64,000 nt of DNA from Gracilimonas sp040877545 (GTDB lineage Bacteria; Bacteroidota; Rhodothermia; Balneolales; Balneolaceae): assembly GCA_040877545.1 (NCBI GenBank), contig JBBDNN010000064.1, positions 1 through 64,000 on the forward strand, in the 5' to 3' direction. Positions 17,532 through 26,272 of the stretch are shown here, piece after piece. Under the pieces are notes generated by a model. It did not search any database. It was not told the DNA's origin and saw nothing but the letters and a program-made list of their open reading frames with translations. Made by a program: the position numbers and the translations under genes. Within the stretch, counting starts at the first letter, position 1. Every line of letters begins with the position of its first letter.

Positions 17532-19434
17532 GTGGTCCAATCCAGAAAAGTTCTAATTACAGTTTTAATGTTCCTTCTTTGTCTTCCAGCTTATGCACAA
17601 AAACTGGAACTCCCGCTAATTTTTAATGACGGCATGGTTCTGCAAAGAGATTCTGATGTTCGTTTCTGGGGATGGGCGGAAGCAGGATCAGAGATAATTA
17701 TTCATCTCGGGGATTACTCCCAAAAAACAGTAACCGATGACGACGGAAACTGGGAGACTTATCTGCCCCCACAGGAAGCCGGCGGACCTTTTGAAATCTC
17801 TATTTCTGGTGATGAAACCATCACACTAAAGGATGTTTATTTTGGGGATGTGTGGCTGGCGGGCGGACAATCAAATATGGAGTGGAAGCTGGAATGGAAA
17901 GTGGATAACTGGGAGGAGGAAATTGCCAGGAGTGCTGAATTTCCGGAAATACGATTTTTTGAAGTTCCACAGGCAACTTCCTATAAGCCTCAGCAAAAAT
18001 TAACCGGAGGTGAATGGAAAACAGCGCATCCCGATAATGCCGGAAACTTCTCAGCTGTTGCCTGGCATTTTGCAAAATTGAATAATCTCGAAAAAGGCGT
18101 TCCCGTAGGAATAGTAGAAAGCAATTGGGGTGGAACTCCCGCCGAATCATGGACTCCTGCCACCCGGCTCCTTAGTGTAAAGGGTTATGAAGAAGCAGCG
18201 AAAGAAGTATTGGATACCGCCAAAGTTTGGGAAGAGGAATTTGCAAAGAATGAGGAACGAGAAGAGCAAAAATGGGCATTGGTTGAAAGCCCGGAAGTAG
18301 GATTGCAAAATGGTGTTCATCAAACAGATTTTAATGATTCTGAGTGGAAGGTTATCTCCTTACCAACAGAAAAGCCTGTTACTGATGTAGTTTGGTTGAG
18401 AAGATCATTTATCGTAGATGATGCGGAAATTGAATCTGCACGTTTATTCTCCGGAGATGTGGTTCAGGAATCCTTTTTCTTTATCAATGGAAAAGAAGTT
18501 GGAGCCAAATCATGGCAGCAGTCACATACAGAGTTTGAAGTAGGTTCGGAGCTGCTGAAATCCGGGGAGAATGTAATAGCCTTACGTGCTGTGAATTCCT
18601 GGGATAACAATGTGATGGTTGGCGGTAATAATAATATTTCCCTTACCATTAATGACAAAAAACTGGATCTGACGGGCGAATGGAAATACTCCAATACTAT
18701 AGAACCCAAAATGCCAAAAGTAACCCGCTACGAATGGGTGCCGGCATTTTTGTACAATTCGATGATCCATCCTCTCGCTGGATATTCTATGAAAGGGGCT
18801 ATTTGGTATCAGGGCGAAAGTAATGTGGAAGAGAATCAATTTTACAACGAATTATTTGAAGCCATGATTGAAGAGTGGAGAAGCAGCTGGGGGCAGGGTG
18901 ATTTCCCATTCCTTTTTGTTCAGTTGGCCAATTACCTGGATAAAAAGGATCAGCCTTTTGATAGTGGCTGGGCTCGTCTCCGGGAAGCACAAACACAGGC
19001 CCTTCAGTTAAAAAATACTGCAATGGCTACCACAATTGACATCGGTGTGGCTGACGACATCCACCCCAGAAATAAACAGGATGTTGGAAAAAGACTTTGG
19101 CTTGCCGCCGAAAAAGTGGTTTTTGGTAAAGATGTGGTTTACAGCGGACCTGCATATCGTGATCATTCTGTGGAAGGAAATAAAGTCCGGTGATCATATC
19201 GGTTCCGGCTTAACCACAAATGGATCAGATGATGTACTCGGTTTTGCGGTTGCCGGCGAAGATCAAAAATTTCATTGGGCAAAGGCAGAAATTGAGGGAA
19301 ATAATGTAGTGCTTTGGTCGGATGAGGTTGAGAATCCTGTAGCAGTACGATATGCCTGGGCCGATAATCCCGATGTTTCTCTTTACAATAAAGAAGGTTT
19401 ACCTGCGGTGCCTTTCAGGACGGATGAGTGGTAG
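17532..19434 (+). pseudogene. Sialate O-acetylesterase, frameshifted near the 3' end
   Basis: Secreted SGNH-fold esterase that would remove O-acetyl groups from sialic acids or related glycans. Signal peptide (VLITVLMFLLCLPAYAQ), block-I GGQSNM near residue 115, an inserted beta-sandwich (about 245-395) and the catalytic DIHPRNKQDVGKRLW (about 512) are present. The frame stops at 19193 after EGNKVR, while the expected continuation, DHIGSGLTTNGSDDVLGF..., resumes in another frame and runs to 19434. A small deletion near 19188-19195 explains this. The active-site residues precede the break, so a truncated enzyme could still be made; a sequencing error is also possible. Start GTG at 17532. Confidence 0.8.
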
Positions 19435-19450
19435 GGTCGGGCTAGATTAT

Positions 19451-19702
19451 TTACCGGGATTTAAGATGAGTGGTTATTCTTTGTTTTTCCTTCTCTGAAA
19501 ATTCATTCCTGTAATACCTGAGAAAAAGCTCTGCTGTTACTTCTCTTTCATCCAAACCCGGATTTTCTTTTTTAATGGTATTTCGCACAAGTCTATAGAT
19601 TGAGTCTGTCATTTCAATCCCCATCATCGCCCTTTCACTTGGTGTTTTAAACATGATAATTTCCAGCTGTTTTTCATGAGCTTTTTTTGTGGTATCATTC
19701 AT
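19451..19702 (-). CDS. Small partner of a nucleotidyltransferase, unknown function
   Basis: 83 residues, charged and helical, no recognised family. Overlaps the end of the upstream nucleotidyltransferase gene by eight bases, so the two are co-translated. Such tight pairing with a MNT-like protein is often seen in toxin-antitoxin or abortive-infection modules. Sequence gives no active-site motif. Confidence 0.6.
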   Translation of the reverse strand: MNDTTKKAHEKQLEIIMFKTPSERAMMGIEMTDSIYRLVRNTIKKENPGLDEREVTAELFLRYYRNEFSEKEKQRITTHLKSR

Positions 19703-20231
19703 TCTTCAACACTCCATATGTTTGAAGGTTTAGCTCTTCACACCAATATTTCACGTATTCCCTATCCATATCATCAATTGATAATAGGTTTTTTATATCA
19801 TTCAATTGAGTGTCACTTTGTAAATCCTGAATCCATTTAAGTTTGGAAATTATAAGGTCCTCTTTTGATACAACCCAAACATCAAAACCAAAATAACTGA
19901 CCTTTTTTCTTCTTTTGAATTCATTCAGATGAAACTTGCTATTTTTTCTAATTATGAAATCTATTTTAACTCCTGAAGTATTATCAATAATATTAAACAT
20001 TCCTCTGTTTTTTATCTCCGTTTCAATGCCCTCTTCATATAAATAAAATCCATTTCTAAAGATTTCTACGAATTTTGAAATATCTGGATTATTGAGGTTT
20101 ATAACTATATCAATATCACGAGTCATTCGTGGTGTTGTATAAATATTCATTGCTAAACTTCCGGAAAGCATGTACTCAAAACCTTTATCATCCAATTGCT
20201 TAGATACTTGCTTAAGAAGATCTATAATCAT
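19695..20231 (-). CDS. Nucleotidyltransferase-fold protein (AbiEii/DUF6036-like)
   Basis: Pol-beta-type nucleotidyltransferase. The family glycine-serine and acid motifs are seen as MLSGSLAMNIYTTPRMTRDIDIVI (about residues 21-44), with the D-x-D metal ligands in DIDIV and a third acid in VKIDFIIRK (about 89-97). A helical C-terminus follows. Relatives include antitoxin-like and AbiE-type enzymes that modify tRNA or a toxin. It lies next to a decayed HEPN/MNT module, so this spot has collected such systems more than once. Confidence 0.7.
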   Translation of the reverse strand: MIIDLLKQVSKQLDDKGFEYMLSGSLAMNIYTTPRMTRDIDIVINLNNPDISKFVEIFRNGFYLYEEGIETEIKNRGMFNIIDNTSGVKIDFIIRKNSKFHLNEFKRRKKVSYFGFDVWVVSKEDLIISKLKWIQDLQSDTQLNDIKNLLSIDDMDREYVKYWCEELNLQTYGVLKNE

Positions 20232-20232
20232 T

Positions 20233-20580
20233 TTTTCTTATCGTTTTTAATTATGGCTTCCACCTCTTTTTAAGCTTTGGCAAGATGTCTTCGACTACTG
20301 TCCAAGCAACAGGACCTTAAGTCATTCAGAATGATTTTAAGATCTTGAAAAATCTGATCTTTCCGTAACAAGATCAACATTCACTCCGAAAATTTCACTT
20401 AACTCTTGTTCTAAACCAATTAAATCAAGCAGATTTATTCGCTTTATAAAATTTACAAATATATCTAAATCACTTTCTTTTGCATTATCCTTCTTGCATA
20501 GGAACCAAATATTCCAATCTTATTTGGTCGAAATGACTTCGATTTTTCAATTATAATTTTTTCTTGTGCTTTAGGTTATC
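20233..20580 (-). pseudogene. Decayed MntA-HepT-like (MNT/HEPN) module
   Basis: On the minus strand, from 20575 down, a MNT nucleotidyltransferase can be read across a frameshift: RPNKIGIFGSYAR, then DNAKESDLDIFVNFIKRI and a stretch ending VDLVTERSDFSRS at a stop. Further down, AWTVVEDILPKLKK resembles the C-terminal end of a HepT-type HEPN toxin. No complete frame remains for either. This is the only content of the 367-base gap. Confidence 0.6.
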
Positions 20581-20598
20581 ATAATTCGAAATATTTAT

Positions 20599-21489
20599 CT
20601 ATTCAATTAACGACATTATTTGATCTTTCACATCTATCAAACTTTCTACTTCTCCAAAAGCTTCAACTCCCTCACCCATTACAAATAATGGTACTTCATT
20701 TCTGGTATGTGTTTTTGTTGATAAATCTTCCAGGTTTCCATGATCACTGGTAATCATCAATGTATCACTGCTTTTTTTATTTTGTATGATGTGAAGTAAA
20801 AACTCATCCAGTGGCTGTAAAATTCTTCGTGCATCTTCATGACTTTTTTTATGGCCGGCTTTGTCGGTGAGGTAATATTCGTAAAGGACCAAGTTATAAA
20901 CCGGAACTACATTTAATAGGCGTTGTGCAGCTTCTGTTGGTGTTATTTTTGGAATATTGATGCCTAACTGTTCTTTCCATGCATTTTGTACAATTTCTGC
21001 AGTTAAAGCTGTTTCATTTAAAACATCTTCTGTACTATTTATTTTGGTGCCCGCACTTTTCACCATTAGTGTTGTACAACTCCATCTGTTTCGTTTGGCA
21101 GCATGCTCAAAAAATTGTGGCGGATAAGCATTAATGAAATATGGCTTTTTACCTGCTTCGATAGCCGCATTAAAAATGCTGTGTTCTTCCAACAAGTATT
21201 TGATTCCCGAATGGGGATATGGACCGAAATGTTTTCCTATAACTTTGGCTGCATTCACCCCCGAAAAAAGGGTGGTTTGTCCGGTGCCGCTTTGTGGCAA
21301 ACCTTCTACATCAAGATTAGCATCAATGGGTTTGAAAATGTGGTTTTTTGTGATGATTGATTCTGATCTGCTATCAAAGTTCCCGCCAGAAAGTTTTTCA
21401 AAGGATTCGTATTTATTGGTATGAAAGGGGTTTTCCTTTCCGGGATTTCCAAGTCCAACACCATCAATAAAAATAAATATAACAGCCAA
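20599..21489 (-). CDS. Alkaline-phosphatase-superfamily metalloenzyme
   Basis: Metal-binding fold shared by phosphopentomutase, cofactor-independent phosphoglycerate mutase and phosphatases. N-terminal metal motif is IFIDGVGLGN (residues 5-14). The catalytic region is PQSGTGQTTLFSGVNA (about 64-79), with threonine or serine as nucleophile. The C-terminal metal cluster is MITSDHGNLED...THTRNEVP. At 296 residues it lacks the large insert domain of true mutases, so the substrate is unknown. dtd is one base upstream on the same strand, suggesting co-transcription. Confidence 0.8.
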   Translation of the reverse strand: MAVIFIFIDGVGLGNPGKENPFHTNKYESFEKLSGGNFDSRSESIITKNHIFKPIDANLDVEGLPQSGTGQTTLFSGVNAAKVIGKHFGPYPHSGIKYLLEEHSIFNAAIEAGKKPYFINAYPPQFFEHAAKRNRWSCTTLMVKSAGTKINSTEDVLNETALTAEIVQNAWKEQLGINIPKITPTEAAQRLLNVVPVYNLVLYEYYLTDKAGHKKSHEDARRILQPLDEFLLHIIQNKKSSDTLMITSDHGNLEDLSTKTHTRNEVPLFVMGEGVEAFGEVESLIDVKDQIMSLIE

Positions 21490-21490
21490 T

Positions 21491-21931
21491 TTATTTCTCC
21501 AGTATCAGGGTAACCGGACCATCATTTTCGAGTTTTACACTCATCATGGCACCGAATTCTCCCGATTCAATTTTTAGCTTCGAATGGGTTTTAAAATAAC
21601 GGATCATCTCTTCATACAAAGAGTTTGCTTTCTCTGGACGTGCAGCCTCAATAAAGCTGGGCCTGGTCCCTTTCCTGGCATCACCAAATAAAGTGAATTG
21701 CGAAACCACCAGAATTTCACCATTTATATCCTGAACCGATTTATTCATCTTTCCCTCTTCATCTTCAAAAATACGCAGTTTTAAAATTTTATTGCACATC
21801 CACTGCATTTGTTCTGGAGTATCCTTCTGATGAATGCCAACAAGTAGCAAAAGTCCTTGCTTTATGGAGCCGGATATTTCACCATTTACTGTTACCGAAG
21901 AAGAATTCACGCGCTGCACAACTACTTTCAT
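21491..21931 (-). CDS. dtd: D-aminoacyl-tRNA deacylase
   Basis: Removes D-amino acids (and glycine) from mischarged tRNA. The conserved start MKVVVQRVNSSSVTVNGE and the two catalytic motifs VSQFTLFGDARKGTRPSF (about residues 77-94) and GAMMSVKLENDGPVTLI near the end are all present. Length 146 is normal. It is the gene next to the origin-like region and reads away from it. Confidence 0.95.
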   Translation of the reverse strand: MKVVVQRVNSSSVTVNGEISGSIKQGLLLLVGIHQKDTPEQMQWMCNKILKLRIFEDEEGKMNKSVQDINGEILVVSQFTLFGDARKGTRPSFIEAARPEKANSLYEEMIRYFKTHSKLKIESGEFGAMMSVKLENDGPVTLILEK

Positions 21932-21940
21932 GGTCTTTAA

Positions 21941-22293
21941 TTATGTGGAATACTATGTGGATTATTTATTACAACAGATGGATAACTATTATGACGAATA
22001 GTTGTACACAAAATTCTACATTATCCCCATCAAATCAACATATAAAAAGAATAACTTTCTTTGTGAATAGGAAAATTGAATTTTTATGTATGAAGCATAA
22101 GCGCTTGTGGAGAACTTCTTTCTCCTTTCTCTAAGGTTTTAATTAACAGCTCTATTTTATTAACAAATCTATCCACATATCGTGCTGCCATTTTGTTTGA
22201 ATTATCATAAGAATGTTATCCACTTTTCCACAGTCTCTATTACTTACTATTAAAATAATTAATCTAATTCTATTAGTAAGACCCTGTGGAAAA
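21941..22293. other. DnaA-box cluster, candidate replication origin
   Basis: An AT-rich, gene-free 467-base gap between dtd (minus) and purM (plus). DnaA-box-like 9-mers: TGTGGATTA 21956-21964, TTATCCCCA 22021-22029, TGTGGAGAA 22106-22114, CTATCCACA 22169-22177, TTATCCACT 22216-22224, TTTTCCACA 22224-22232 and TGTGGAAAA 22285-22293; weaker ones are TGTGGAATA 21944-21952 and TTGTACACA 22002-22010. Two fit TTWTNCACA exactly and several differ by one base. Between the last two strong boxes, 22233-22284 is almost pure A/T and could unwind. Both flanking genes read away from the cluster. Confidence 0.6.
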
Positions 22294-22332
22294 CAAACCG
22301 AAAAAGCTTTTAAATCACTCTGCCAAACTTGG

Positions 22333-22340
22333 TATATTTG
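22333..22340 (+). promoter_or_regulatory. Promoter box upstream of purM
   Basis: TATATTTG matches the Bacteroidota-type -7 element TAnnTTTG, 58 bases before the purM ATG. The -33 TTG element is not clear. Confidence 0.45.
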
Positions 22341-22398
22341 TGTAATCAAAAATTCCGCTATACGAATTATCACTGTAGTCAACGAAATCTGTGATCGC

Positions 22399-23406
22399 AT
22401 GAGTAACAAAAAACAATTTACCTATAAAGATTCAGGCGTAGATATCAAAGCCGGCGAAGAACTGATCAATTCCATTAAAGGTGTCGTAAAAAAAACCCAC
22501 GGACCGGAAGTTCTTACCAACATCGGTGGGTTTGGCGGATTTTTTAAACCGGATTTAGAAGCAATCAAAAAGCCTGTTTTTGTGAGTTCAGTGGATGGAG
22601 TTGGAACCAAATTGATTGTGGCATTCAAAGCCGGTAAGTATGATACCATTGGACAGGATTTGGTAAATCATTGCGTGAATGACATCGCGGTTTGTGGGGC
22701 TACTCCTCTTTTCTTCCTCGATTATTTTTCCACCGGGAAACTGGAACAGCATGTTGGGTATGATGTGATAAAAGGATTTGCCCAGGCCTGCAAAGAAAAC
22801 GCGGTAGCTCTCATTGGCGGCGAAACTGCCGAAATGCCCGATATTTATGATTCCGGTGAATTTGATCTGGCCGGAACTATTGTGGGAATGGTGGATGAAG
22901 AAAAAGTAATCAATGGTTCCGATATTCAAAAAGGAGATGTGCTGTTAGGATTTAAAAGTTCTGGCTTACACACCAACGGATATTCCCTCGCGCGAAAAGT
23001 CCTCTTCAGTAAATACAACGTTGAAAATTATGTGGAAGAATTAGGTTCTACCGTTGGAGATGAACTCCTGAAAGTACATCGATCCTATTTATCACTTATC
23101 ACCGAACTTAAGGATATGAAAGGCATACATGGCTTTTCCCACATCACCGGCGGCGGAATTGTGGGTAACACCAAACGCATTCTCCCCGAAGGAATGAAGC
23201 TGGATATAACCTGGAATTCCTGGGAGCGCCCGTCCATATACAAGCTCATTCAAAAAATCGGCAACGTTCCCGAAGAAGACATGCAGGCTACTTTTAATTT
23301 AGGCATTGGTTTGATTGCTGTGGTTTCAAAATCAGAAGCAGATTCAGTTAAGAAAAAAGCTGAAGAGCTGGGAGAAGAGGTTTTTGAGGTGGGGTGTGTG
23401 AAGTAA
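22399..23406 (+). CDS. purM: Phosphoribosylformylglycinamidine cyclo-ligase (AIR synthetase)
   Basis: Fifth step of purine synthesis, closing the imidazole ring with ATP. Family motifs are YKDSGVDIKAGEEL at the start, SSVDGVGTKLIVAF (about 57-70), VNDIAVCGATPLFFLDYF, GGETAEMPDIY and FKSSGLHTNGYSLAR. The frame is open from 22213, but the ATG at 22399 (MSNKKQFTYKDSG) gives the normal 335-residue protein and keeps the gene clear of the origin-like region. Confidence 0.95.
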   Translation: MSNKKQFTYKDSGVDIKAGEELINSIKGVVKKTHGPEVLTNIGGFGGFFKPDLEAIKKPVFVSSVDGVGTKLIVAFKAGKYDTIGQDLVNHCVNDIAVCGATPLFFLDYFSTGKLEQHVGYDVIKGFAQACKENAVALIGGETAEMPDIYDSGEFDLAGTIVGMVDEEKVINGSDIQKGDVLLGFKSSGLHTNGYSLARKVLFSKYNVENYVEELGSTVGDELLKVHRSYLSLITELKDMKGIHGFSHITGGGIVGNTKRILPEGMKLDITWNSWERPSIYKLIQKIGNVPEEDMQATFNLGIGLIAVVSKSEADSVKKKAEELGEEVFEVGCVK

Positions 23407-23448
23407 TTTTATATGTTGAAATTTGATTTATCTTACAAAGATCTTAGA

Positions 23449-23501
23449 AGTCTTCAGCGAAGCGGTGACTTCAGGATTTTAAACAAGAAAGTCTACGACT
23501 T
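23449..23501. repeat. Dispersed two-block intergenic repeat, copy 2
   Basis: AGTCTTCAGCGAAGCGGTGACT-type block (first 20 bases at 23449) followed by the inverted repeat AAGTCTACGACTT (23489-23501). Same order as copy 1 at 2118-2193. Lies between purM and the toxin-antitoxin pair. Confidence 0.5.
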
Positions 23502-23547
23502 TTCATAACGTGCAGCCAGACAAAATTTTAGGCAAATCAATAATTGT

Positions 23548-23892
23548 TTAAACCGTTTTCATTTTTAAATTATCTGACAAAAATTTACCTATTTGTTTTT
23601 TTGAAATGCCAAGCTGCAGTAAAGCCTTTATCATCAAATCCAATGAAGTGCCGGGATCTCCTGCTTCTATTTTAGCTATACGGGATTGACTTGAACCAAT
23701 AGCGCTGGCTAATTCTTGCTGGGTCCAACCTCGTTTATTACGCTGTATTTTTATAAGGCTACTTATTTCGAGTCTAATTTCAATATAAGCTTCTTCCTCA
23801 GCACTTAGTTCGAGAAAATCAGCTGTTGAACCAACTTTAAATCCTTTTTCTTCAAGTTCTTTGCGTTTTTTTGTATCCATAATACTTCTCAT
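23548..23892 (-). CDS. XRE-type antitoxin (HigA-like)
   Basis: 114-residue protein with an HTH at about residues 46-100: LIKIQRNKRGWTQQELASAIGSSQSRIAKIEAGDPGTSLDLMIKALLQLG. The N-terminal acidic segment probably wraps the toxin. It overlaps the upstream toxin gene by four bases (ATGA), toxin-first order as in HigBA. Likely represses its own operon through the palindrome at 24227-24244. Confidence 0.85.
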   Translation of the reverse strand: MRSIMDTKKRKELEEKGFKVGSTADFLELSAEEEAYIEIRLEISSLIKIQRNKRGWTQQELASAIGSSQSRIAKIEAGDPGTSLDLMIKALLQLGISKKQIGKFLSDNLKMKTV

Positions 23893-24218
23893 TCTTTATA
23901 AAATTGTAATCGCCGTTTACAGCTTTCAATAATATTTTGTGGTGTTTTCTGTGTCTTTTTAGCAAAAACTTCTAAAATTATAATGGAATCCACATCAATC
24001 GTATAGATGATTCGCCAGGTTTTTGTCTTATCATTAATTCGTAATTCATGACAATTGGCTCCTATACTTGGCATGGGACGTGACAACGGCATTTCAATAA
24101 ACTCTCCCTTTTGTAATTTTCGGAGCAGATAGCCTGCCTTTAATCTGGCATCTGATGAAAAAGGAGGAGTTTTAATTTCTCCTTCTAACCAAACAATCAT
24201 TTTATCGGAATTAGCCAT
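23889..24218 (-). CDS. HigB/Gp49-like RelE-superfamily toxin
   Basis: 109-residue mRNA interferase-like toxin. Seen are PLSRPMPSIGANCHELRINDKTKTWRIIYTID in the middle (strand-rich catalytic core with R and K residues), and the family tail EVFAKKTQKTPQNIIESCKRRL. First gene of a two-gene operon with an HTH antitoxin. Coding looks intact. Confidence 0.85.
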   Translation of the reverse strand: MANSDKMIVWLEGEIKTPPFSSDARLKAGYLLRKLQKGEFIEMPLSRPMPSIGANCHELRINDKTKTWRIIYTIDVDSIIILEVFAKKTQKTPQNIIESCKRRLQFYKE

Positions 24219-24226
24219 TAATGTAA

Positions 24227-24244
24227 TATGTCATATATGACATA
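24227..24244. promoter_or_regulatory. Perfect palindromic operator of the toxin-antitoxin operon
   Basis: TATGTCATATATGACATA is an exact 18-base palindrome, eight bases before the toxin start codon. Position and symmetry fit binding of the antitoxin dimer for autorepression. Confidence 0.65.
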
Positions 24245-24292
24245 AAATAGCAAGTAACACTCTTAAATTTGATGATAACCTTTAGAGAAAGG

Positions 24293-24440
24293 TTAATCTG
24301 AAGTCATTCGGGGAGCGGTAATATCCCCTCTAAAAAAATCAACATCCGCCAAATCTGGGTCATCCGCCTTCCATTCAATGCTTGCATCACAAATTGAAAA
24401 ATAGTAATTAAGGCTGAATTTCCGCTTTAATACATAATCA
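24293..24440 (-). pseudogene. C-terminal coding remnant facing cstA
   Basis: An open minus-strand frame ends at a TAA (24293-24295). It reads NDYVLKRKFSLNYYFSICD, then ASIEWKADDPDLADVDFFRG and DITAPRMTSD. Composition looks coding, but there is no start codon before it runs into the cstA start region. Probably the tail of a lost gene; family unknown. Confidence 0.35.
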
Positions 24441-24443
24441 TTT

Positions 24444-26168
24444 ATGCAAGCAAGTTGGGTAGCCGCCGCCTCTTTGATCCTGTTTTTTATCGGGTATCGA
24501 TATTACTCGAAATTCCTTGCCGAAAAAATTTACCAGCTGAACCCGGATTTTATGACGCCGGCTCATGAGTTTAAAGATGATGTGGATTATGTTCCCGCCA
24601 ATAAATTTGTATTGCTGGGACATCATTTCACCTCCATAGCTGGCGCTGCTCCTATTGTAGGCCCGGCCATTGCGGTGTACTGGGGCTGGGTTCCGGCAAT
24701 GCTTTGGGTGGTTATAGGAACCATTTTTGCTGCAGGAGTACATGATTTTGGTACAATGGTTTTATCGGTCAGAAATAAAGGCCAATCAGTAGGAACGCTT
24801 GCTGACAAGCTAATCGGTTCTCGGGCAAAGCTTCTTTTTCTTTTTATCATCCTGATTCTCGTTTTAATGGTAAATGCCGTTTTTGCGTGGGTTATTTCAA
24901 ATCTCTTCATCAATTTTCCGGCAACGGTTTTATCCATATTTATACAAATTCCCCTCGCCATCTGGATTGGAATCCGGGCCTATCGTAAAACGGGTAACAT
25001 GATTGTGCCGTCCGTTATAGTTTTGGTGGTAATGTACTTCACAGCCATTATTGCCAGTTATGTACCTCTCCTGCAAATAGATTTGGTGCAGTATTTCGGA
25101 GGAGCAGAAAATGTGGTTATCTTTGGAATGACGGGAATTGAAATGGCCTTTTTTATTTGGATCGCTGTTTTAATGATTTACGTATATTTCGCCTCAACAC
25201 TCCCGGTGTGGATGCTCCTTCAGCCACGGGATCTTATCAATGCTTATCAACTGGTTTTGGGTTTGGGAATTTTATACCTGGGACTATTCATCAGCAGTCC
25301 GGAAATTACCGCTCCCGCTACAAATCCCGATACTTCTGATGTCAGCTGGTTTCCACTTCTATTCATCACAATTGCCTGCGGTGCTATTTCCGGTTTTCAT
25401 GGATTGGTTTCATCGGGAACTACAGCCAAGCAGCTGGATAAAGAAACCGATGCTCGTTTTGTGGGATATCTTGGTGCCATCGGGGAAGGATCTTTGGCCC
25501 TGATTACAATTGTAGCCATCGTCAGTTACTTCAATACTACCGGCGAATTTATGGACGTGTATCATACGTTTTCGGAAGCGGGTGCGGTGGGGCTTAAAAT
25601 TTTTGTGGAAGGAGCAGCTAAACTGGCAACCGCGTTATTCATCCCCATTGAAGCAGCGCAAACCATAATTGCTGTAATTGTAATCAGTTTTGCCGCCACA
25701 ACGCTGGACACCTCCGTCCGGTTAATGCGCTATATCCTCAACGAACTGGGTGAGGAGTACAAAATCAAGCCGCTGACCAAATTGCATACTTCCACCTTGA
25801 TTGCGGTGGGAACGAGTGCAGCTTTGGTGTTGATTCCTGAAGGCCCGCGCGGAATTGGTTCAGGAGGATATTTACTGTGGCCGCTTTTTGGCACTTCAAA
25901 TCAGTTATTGGCTGGAATCAGTTTATTATTGGTAACCATTTGGTTGAAGCGAAATGGTCGGAGCATAATCTACACGCTCATACCCATGATTTTTATTTTG
26001 GTGATGACATTATGGGCAATGACCGAACAAGTAATTTTCGATTGGTCGGGTTATGGAGAAACAGACGCTAACCTGCTGTTATTTTCTTTTGGGGCTTTGA
26101 TACTTGGCTTTACCATCTGGATAATTCTTGAAGCAATTAATCTTGCCCGAAAATCTCAACAAAAATAG
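24444..26168 (+). CDS. Carbon starvation protein CstA family transporter
   Basis: Polytopic inner-membrane protein (about 15-16 hydrophobic spans) related to E. coli CstA, which imports pyruvate or peptides during starvation. Conserved parts include YVPANKFVLLGHHFTSIAGAAPIVGPAIAVYWGW (about 52-85), AAGVHDFGTMVLSVRNKGQS, SGFHGLVSSGTTAKQL and SFAATTLDTSVRLMRYIL, with FGTSNQLLAGI near the end. At 574 residues it is shorter than E. coli CstA (about 700), a common length in this group. No regulator is adjacent. Confidence 0.9.
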   Translation: MQASWVAAASLILFFIGYRYYSKFLAEKIYQLNPDFMTPAHEFKDDVDYVPANKFVLLGHHFTSIAGAAPIVGPAIAVYWGWVPAMLWVVIGTIFAAGVHDFGTMVLSVRNKGQSVGTLADKLIGSRAKLLFLFIILILVLMVNAVFAWVISNLFINFPATVLSIFIQIPLAIWIGIRAYRKTGNMIVPSVIVLVVMYFTAIIASYVPLLQIDLVQYFGGAENVVIFGMTGIEMAFFIWIAVLMIYVYFASTLPVWMLLQPRDLINAYQLVLGLGILYLGLFISSPEITAPATNPDTSDVSWFPLLFITIACGAISGFHGLVSSGTTAKQLDKETDARFVGYLGAIGEGSLALITIVAIVSYFNTTGEFMDVYHTFSEAGAVGLKIFVEGAAKLATALFIPIEAAQTIIAVIVISFAATTLDTSVRLMRYILNELGEEYKIKPLTKLHTSTLIAVGTSAALVLIPEGPRGIGSGGYLLWPLFGTSNQLLAGISLLLVTIWLKRNGRSIIYTLIPMIFILVMTLWAMTEQVIFDWSGYGETDANLLLFSFGALILGFTIWIILEAINLARKSQQK

Positions 26169-26272
26169 AAAGATTTTAACACCTGTTATATCAAAAATGG
26201 AATGAAATTATCAGCCATAAGAGCCGTTTCATTTGTAATACAAATTCAATAACCTGATTTGAAAGAAAATAA

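Noticed and set aside
22213..22398. N-terminal extension of purM
   Set aside because: Covers the origin-like DNA, and homology to PurM begins only at the ATG 22399.
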